Shown: piece after piece, positions 60,664-64,000 of the stretch | How the letters are laid out: each line of letters starts with the position of its first letter | How positions within the stretch are numbered: the stretch's first letter is position 1 | Assembly (NCBI GenBank): GCA_038199755.1 | Contig: JBBPYR010000285.1 | Coordinates: 1-64,000, forward strand | Direction: 5' to 3' | DNA from: JBBPYR01 sp038199755 | GTDB taxonomy: Bacteria > Chloroflexota > Ktedonobacteria > Ktedonobacterales > Ktedonobacteraceae | Length of the DNA stretch: 64,000 nt | Program-made: the position numbers and the translations under genes | Notes under the pieces: model-generated | Seen by the model: only the letters and a program-made list of their open reading frames with translations | Databases searched by the model: none | Told to the model about the DNA's origin: nothing

Positions 60664-61638
60664 AAAGATATACGCCAGGTAGTGGGAATAAGTGGTATCA
60701 TTTTCGCGACTTTACTGCTTTTGACTATTACCATTTATGCCTTTAATGCTCGTCAAGCCATTCTTCCTAAAGGGGGGGCGCATCTCAACTTGCCTGCGCT
60801 TCCTGGTTTACCAAAGCAACCGGCTGTCACGTGTAAGACGCCAGCACATACTGTGGGTGATAGCACTGTCTCTCTGACATCAGCTGGCTTGAAGCGCACC
60901 TTCTTGATACATCTGCCACCCAGCTATGGTGTGCAACCACAGTCGCTGATCGTGGTGTATCATGGCTATAGCTGGACCTCGCAGATTATGGAGCATAACA
61001 CGAATATTGACACAGAGGCCGATAAAGCTGGTTTCGTAGTGGTCTTTCCGCAGGGCGTCGATAGCCCGCCATCGTGGAATGCAGGCGTGGGTGCGTTTGG
61101 ACCGACGGGTGATGCCGATGATATTCAGTTCACGCGTGACCTCTTGAGGAATGTTGAGCAGAACTACTGCGTTGACAGTCACCATGTTTACGCGGCTGGT
61201 TTCTCACTCGGTGGCGGCATGGTCTATCGCATAGCTTGTACGCTTACCGACAAGTTCGCTGCCGTGGCTACCGTCTCCGGTGCCTATTATCCCATACCTG
61301 GTGGCTGTCCCGCCTCGCGGCCTCTGCCAATCTTAGAGATACACGGACTCGCGGACCAGCTTGCGCCCTATGCCGGGTACCCAGCCAGGGATATGGCGGG
61401 CGTGACGAACTACTTGAATGGCTGGCTGGCTCGCGATAAGTGTAGCGACACCCATGACACCTTCTTTCAGCAAGGCGACGTGACCGCTATCGAGTGGACG
61501 CACTGTGCCCCTAATGTGGCGGTTGTGCATTATCGTATCAGCGATGGCGGTCATACGTGGCCGGGCTCGCCCAACACGACGCATGTCATTGATGCAAATG
61601 TGGTGCTCTGGCAATTTTTCAGCAAGTATACGCTGTGA
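60592..61638 (+). CDS. Secreted/anchored LpqC-type esterase (PHB depolymerase-like)
   Basis: 348 residues. A duplicated basic N-terminus is followed by a membrane anchor or signal helix (VVGISGIIFATLLLLTITIYAF), then an alpha/beta-hydrolase domain. LIVVYHGYSWTSQIM carries the oxyanion loop, AAGFSLGGGMVYRIACT the nucleophile Ser, and GGHTWPGS near the end the catalytic His. This matches the polyhydroxybutyrate-depolymerase/feruloyl-esterase-like LpqC group. Starts at 60592, 60631 and 60649 are possible because of the 39-bp duplication. The true ester substrate is unknown. Confidence 0.78.
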   Translation: MRPDTRMNKRPEYMRPNQMMNKRSKDIRQVVGISGIIFATLLLLTITIYAFNARQAILPKGGAHLNLPALPGLPKQPAVTCKTPAHTVGDSTVSLTSAGLKRTFLIHLPPSYGVQPQSLIVVYHGYSWTSQIMEHNTNIDTEADKAGFVVVFPQGVDSPPSWNAGVGAFGPTGDADDIQFTRDLLRNVEQNYCVDSHHVYAAGFSLGGGMVYRIACTLTDKFAAVATVSGAYYPIPGGCPASRPLPILEIHGLADQLAPYAGYPARDMAGVTNYLNGWLARDKCSDTHDTFFQQGDVTAIEWTHCAPNVAVVHYRISDGGHTWPGSPNTTHVIDANVVLWQFFSKYTL

Positions 61639-61692
61639 TGTGCTCTTGTGGCGAATTGAACACGCGCGAATGTTCCTGATGTCTCTGCTCTG

Positions 61693-62652
61693 CTACGCCT
61701 TTGGCGATGATAGCATTGCTCCCATTAGCCCGAGCAGGTTCACCGTTTCGGGATGATGGGGGTCGCCACTAAATTCGCGATACATGGAGTGTACATTGAC
61801 GGCGATACGTTCGCCATCAGTCCAGGTGGCATATTTGTCCAAGGGAATGTCTTTGGCGGCATCGAGCGCGGACATGCCAGCGTCATAGCGTTTACGGGCT
61901 TCGGCATAGACATACTCAAAATATTCTTTGAGGGCTGCCACACCGCGCTTATCGGTGATGGGACCATGACCCGGAACGATGGTCTCGACGTTCATGGCGA
62001 GAAGACGATCACAGGCGCGTATCCAGTTGCTGGTGGGCCCAGCCCACATGATAGGATGTCCACCGATAAAGAGAATGTCACCTGTGAAAATCGTTTTGTC
62101 TTCGGGCAGGTAAACAAAGGTATCCCCCAAGGTATGGGCTGGGCCAACCTCAATCAATTGCACGAACTTGTCGCCCACCTGGAGCGTGTATTCGCCATCA
62201 AAGGTCTCTTTCGGTGGTGTGAGGGCGATGTTCGCAAAGTCGAATGCATGAAAGGCGTGTTCAAAAAACGTACCCACTGGCCCCATCTGGGCAGCTTGTG
62301 TTTGCATCATCGCCATGAGTTGAGGAGTTGGACCCGTGCTGATCTCTTCTGCTGTGCGTTTTGAGGCGATGATGCGCGCATCCGCGACGAGTTCATTGCC
62401 ATAGCAGTGGTCGCCGTTGGCGTGTGTGTTCACCACCATGTCAATGTGTGCCGTTGCTGGGACTGCTTTGCGCATGGTGTCGAGCATCGCTTGCGTCAGC
62501 TTTAGGTCAAAGAGGGTATCGACGAGAAGTGAGGCCTCGCCATCAACGATCAGTCCTGCATTGCTCCATCCCCAGGTGCCATCTGGTTGAAGATAGGCAT
62601 AGGTGGAGTTGCCGAGGTCGTGCAGTCCTTTGGTATATTGCCATTTTTGCAT
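61693..62652 (-). CDS. MBL-fold metallo-hydrolase
   Basis: A 319-residue metallo-beta-lactamase-fold hydrolase. The metal site begins NTHANGDHCYGN (HxxxDH, with Asn-Gly in the usual position), continues with GPAHTLGDTFVYLPEDKTIFTGDILF, and ends VPGHGPITDKRG. Such enzymes range from glyoxalase II to arylsulfatase-like and lactonase types. A C-terminal extension (about 220-319) with ARKRYDAGMSALDAAKDIPLDKY is usual in one subgroup. Upstream AAAGGAG-like sequence supports ATG 62652. Substrate unknown. Confidence 0.82.
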   Translation of the reverse strand: MQKWQYTKGLHDLGNSTYAYLQPDGTWGWSNAGLIVDGEASLLVDTLFDLKLTQAMLDTMRKAVPATAHIDMVVNTHANGDHCYGNELVADARIIASKRTAEEISTGPTPQLMAMMQTQAAQMGPVGTFFEHAFHAFDFANIALTPPKETFDGEYTLQVGDKFVQLIEVGPAHTLGDTFVYLPEDKTIFTGDILFIGGHPIMWAGPTSNWIRACDRLLAMNVETIVPGHGPITDKRGVAALKEYFEYVYAEARKRYDAGMSALDAAKDIPLDKYATWTDGERIAVNVHSMYREFSGDPHHPETVNLLGLMGAMLSSPKA

Positions 62653-62719
62653 TGATGTTCTCTCCTTTGAGCAAATGATAGGTCATGTGTAGTTTATGGG
62701 TGTGTTTCCAATGCTCATG

Positions 62720-64000
62720 CTACGCTACCAGCTTAATGGGCATCAGTTGTACTGTCCGCGCCTGCTTATTAGAATGAACTGCTGAGTTTGCGTGAACAAC
62801 ATTCAAGGGATACCTGACCTGCGTATCTGCTAGCTTATCGCTTGCTTGCAAGAGGGGGATGACCGCGAGAGAAACAGCGGCTACCCCTGGTTGAATATGC
62901 GTATCGCGTAGGCTGAACACTTGGCTCGTGAGGCGTACAATCATGCCAGGTTTCCACGTGTTCGTCTGGCACCAGCGCACTGAGGGAACGTCGTTGCTGG
63001 CAATGAACTCATCGCCGTTTTTATTTGTCACTAGCAGTAGCAACTGCGCGGGCATAAGTGTCGGTGCCAGAACATGCCAATAGGTTGTGACAGACATATA
63101 GCCAGCTTGAATACTAAACGTAGTTGGCGCGTCAACCTGATAGCCAACCAGTTCCACCGATGGTGTGTTGTCCGCGAGTCGGTTGAAGACCACTTGTACC
63201 GGATGTGGGATGGTTTTTGCTTTTGGTATGATATAGGAACAGAAGGCAGGAGGGAGATTGGGAAGAGCCAATTCTGGGTCAGCATCGTTATCAGGCTGCT
63301 CGGCAGAGAGCGGCGACATTCCGGCGGCAGGCATACCCCGTTCGAGTAAGAGGTAACCATCTTTGGCTGCAACAATGCCGTACTGGCCATTCAAGAGCAG
63401 TTTTTTGGCCTCGCGAATATAATCCGCAGAGCCATAAAACGGGTACATGTCACTGGTAACATCCAGGAAAACATAATCAGCAATGGTGTCTCCATATGGG
63501 AACAGATAGATGGTTTTGCGATGGCTGATATGAGGAACAAGGGAAGATTGTGCCGAGACGGTAGCATTATCTGGTATCTCATCAATAAAGGCTTGTGCAA
63601 GCTTTGTATGTGCCGATGTTTGCGGCCATTGGAATCCAGAGGTGTAAGGAAGATAGCCACGCAGGTTGTCAGTGCGTATGGTTGTGCCTAGAAGCCCGAT
63701 AACCATAACCAGCAGAATGCCTCCTTGTAGGAATCTGGGTGTTGCTCTTTGTAATCTTTGTGTGCTGGTTGGGTTGGTTGTACTGACTGTTGTGGCTTGT
63801 TGCGGTTGTCTCTGGCGAAATGCCAGGAAGCCTGTTTGAACGCGTTTCAGTATCCAGCGAATAACAACAAGTGCTTCAATCGTCGAGAAAATTAAGATAG
63901 GAACCAGTTCCGCGCTATAGTGGTACTGCCCCTGATACATCTGCGGATCGCTACTGAGCAGATCGAAAGCAAAAGTGGGTAGGCCCAATATCATAACCCA
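62720..64000 (-). CDS. DUF2079 membrane protein, 5' part beyond window
   Basis: The C-terminal part, at least 424 residues, of a DUF2079 protein. It has at least two helices (ELVPILIFSTIEALVVIRWI, GILLVMVIGLLGTTIR), then an extracytoplasmic domain with SSLVPHISHRKTIYLFPYGDTIADYVFLD, the family's conserved block. The C-terminal beta-rich region follows. DUF2079 proteins resemble lipid-linked sugar transferases but have no defined activity. The gene starts to the right of the window, as the frame stays open to the edge. Confidence 0.8.
   Translation of the reverse strand, partial: WVMILGLPTFAFDLLSSDPQMYQGQYHYSAELVPILIFSTIEALVVIRWILKRVQTGFLAFRQRQPQQATTVSTTNPTSTQRLQRATPRFLQGGILLVMVIGLLGTTIRTDNLRGYLPYTSGFQWPQTSAHTKLAQAFIDEIPDNATVSAQSSLVPHISHRKTIYLFPYGDTIADYVFLDVTSDMYPFYGSADYIREAKKLLLNGQYGIVAAKDGYLLLERGMPAAGMSPLSAEQPDNDADPELALPNLPPAFCSYIIPKAKTIPHPVQVVFNRLADNTPSVELVGYQVDAPTTFSIQAGYMSVTTYWHVLAPTLMPAQLLLLVTNKNGDEFIASNDVPSVRWCQTNTWKPGMIVRLTSQVFSLRDTHIQPGVAAVSLAVIPLLQASDKLADTQVRYPLNVVHANSAVHSNKQARTVQLMPIKLVA

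Overview
The window looks like a chromosomal piece of a Ktedonobacteria-type Chloroflexota. This is an inference from content: an XRE/NB-ARC/TPR regulator, an F420-type luciferase-like oxidoreductase, secreted CBM3 and GH5 proteins, a DUF2330 protein, PucR and NarL regulators, moderate GC, loose gene packing and dispersed GTAGGGGC-type repeats. No rRNA, CRISPR array or phage block was seen. One tRNA gene is present and it reads as tRNA-Sec.

Layout. 0.2-4.2 kb (minus): a three-gene unit encoding a J-domain/pseudokinase fusion, a VWA protein and a divergent adenylosuccinate synthetase paralogue. It lies behind a TTGACA promoter overlapped by a 25-bp perfect inverted repeat. 4.1-9.2 kb: an acyltransferase remnant, then a MarR regulator with a heterodimeric ABC exporter. 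9.2-12 kb: a DHA2-type MFS pump divergent from a LysR regulator. 12-16 kb: an SRPBCC protein, an unknown duplicated small protein and a large NB-ARC regulator. 16-19.6 kb: proline iminopeptidase, amino-acid permease and acetamidase/formamidase. 19.7-22.8 kb: an orphan FtsX-type permease. 22.9-24.3 kb: a TnpB element preceded by a 52-codon ribbon-helix-helix gene under a consensus, probably leaderless promoter. 24.8-28.2 kb: a sugar ABC importer closed by a strong terminator. 28.2-32.3 kb: a second heterodimeric ABC exporter behind a possible leader-peptide attenuator. 32.5-33.9 kb: a CBM3 protein with a lysozyme-like domain.

34.2-39.9 kb (minus): a molybdenum hydroxylase (FAD, 2Fe-2S and Mo subunits), a metal-dependent cyclase/lactam hydrolase-like enzyme and a BKACE enzyme. 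Together they look like an oxidative ring-opening and beta-keto-acid cleavage route. Next to it are a response regulator and histidine kinase, an acyl-CoA dehydrogenase homologue and an F420-type oxidoreductase. 45.2-50.7 kb: a Gfo/Idh/MocA oxidoreductase, a LivM permease with a zinc-ribbon tail, YwbE, tRNA-Sec, a HAD phosphatase and an MFS exporter. 50.8-64 kb: GH5 glycosidase, MiaB, a TPR protein, a 42-residue basic protein, a PucR regulator with an APC permease, DUF2330 protein, Sua5, a secreted esterase, an MBL hydrolase and a DUF2079 protein cut by the window edge.

The best leads are the J-domain-pseudokinase/VWA/PurA-like operon, the RHH-TnpB pair, the Mo-hydroxylase/cyclase/BKACE cluster, tRNA-Sec, and the GTAGGGGC repeats that sit on stop codons of minus-strand genes. 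All family assignments come from reading motifs; no database search was run.
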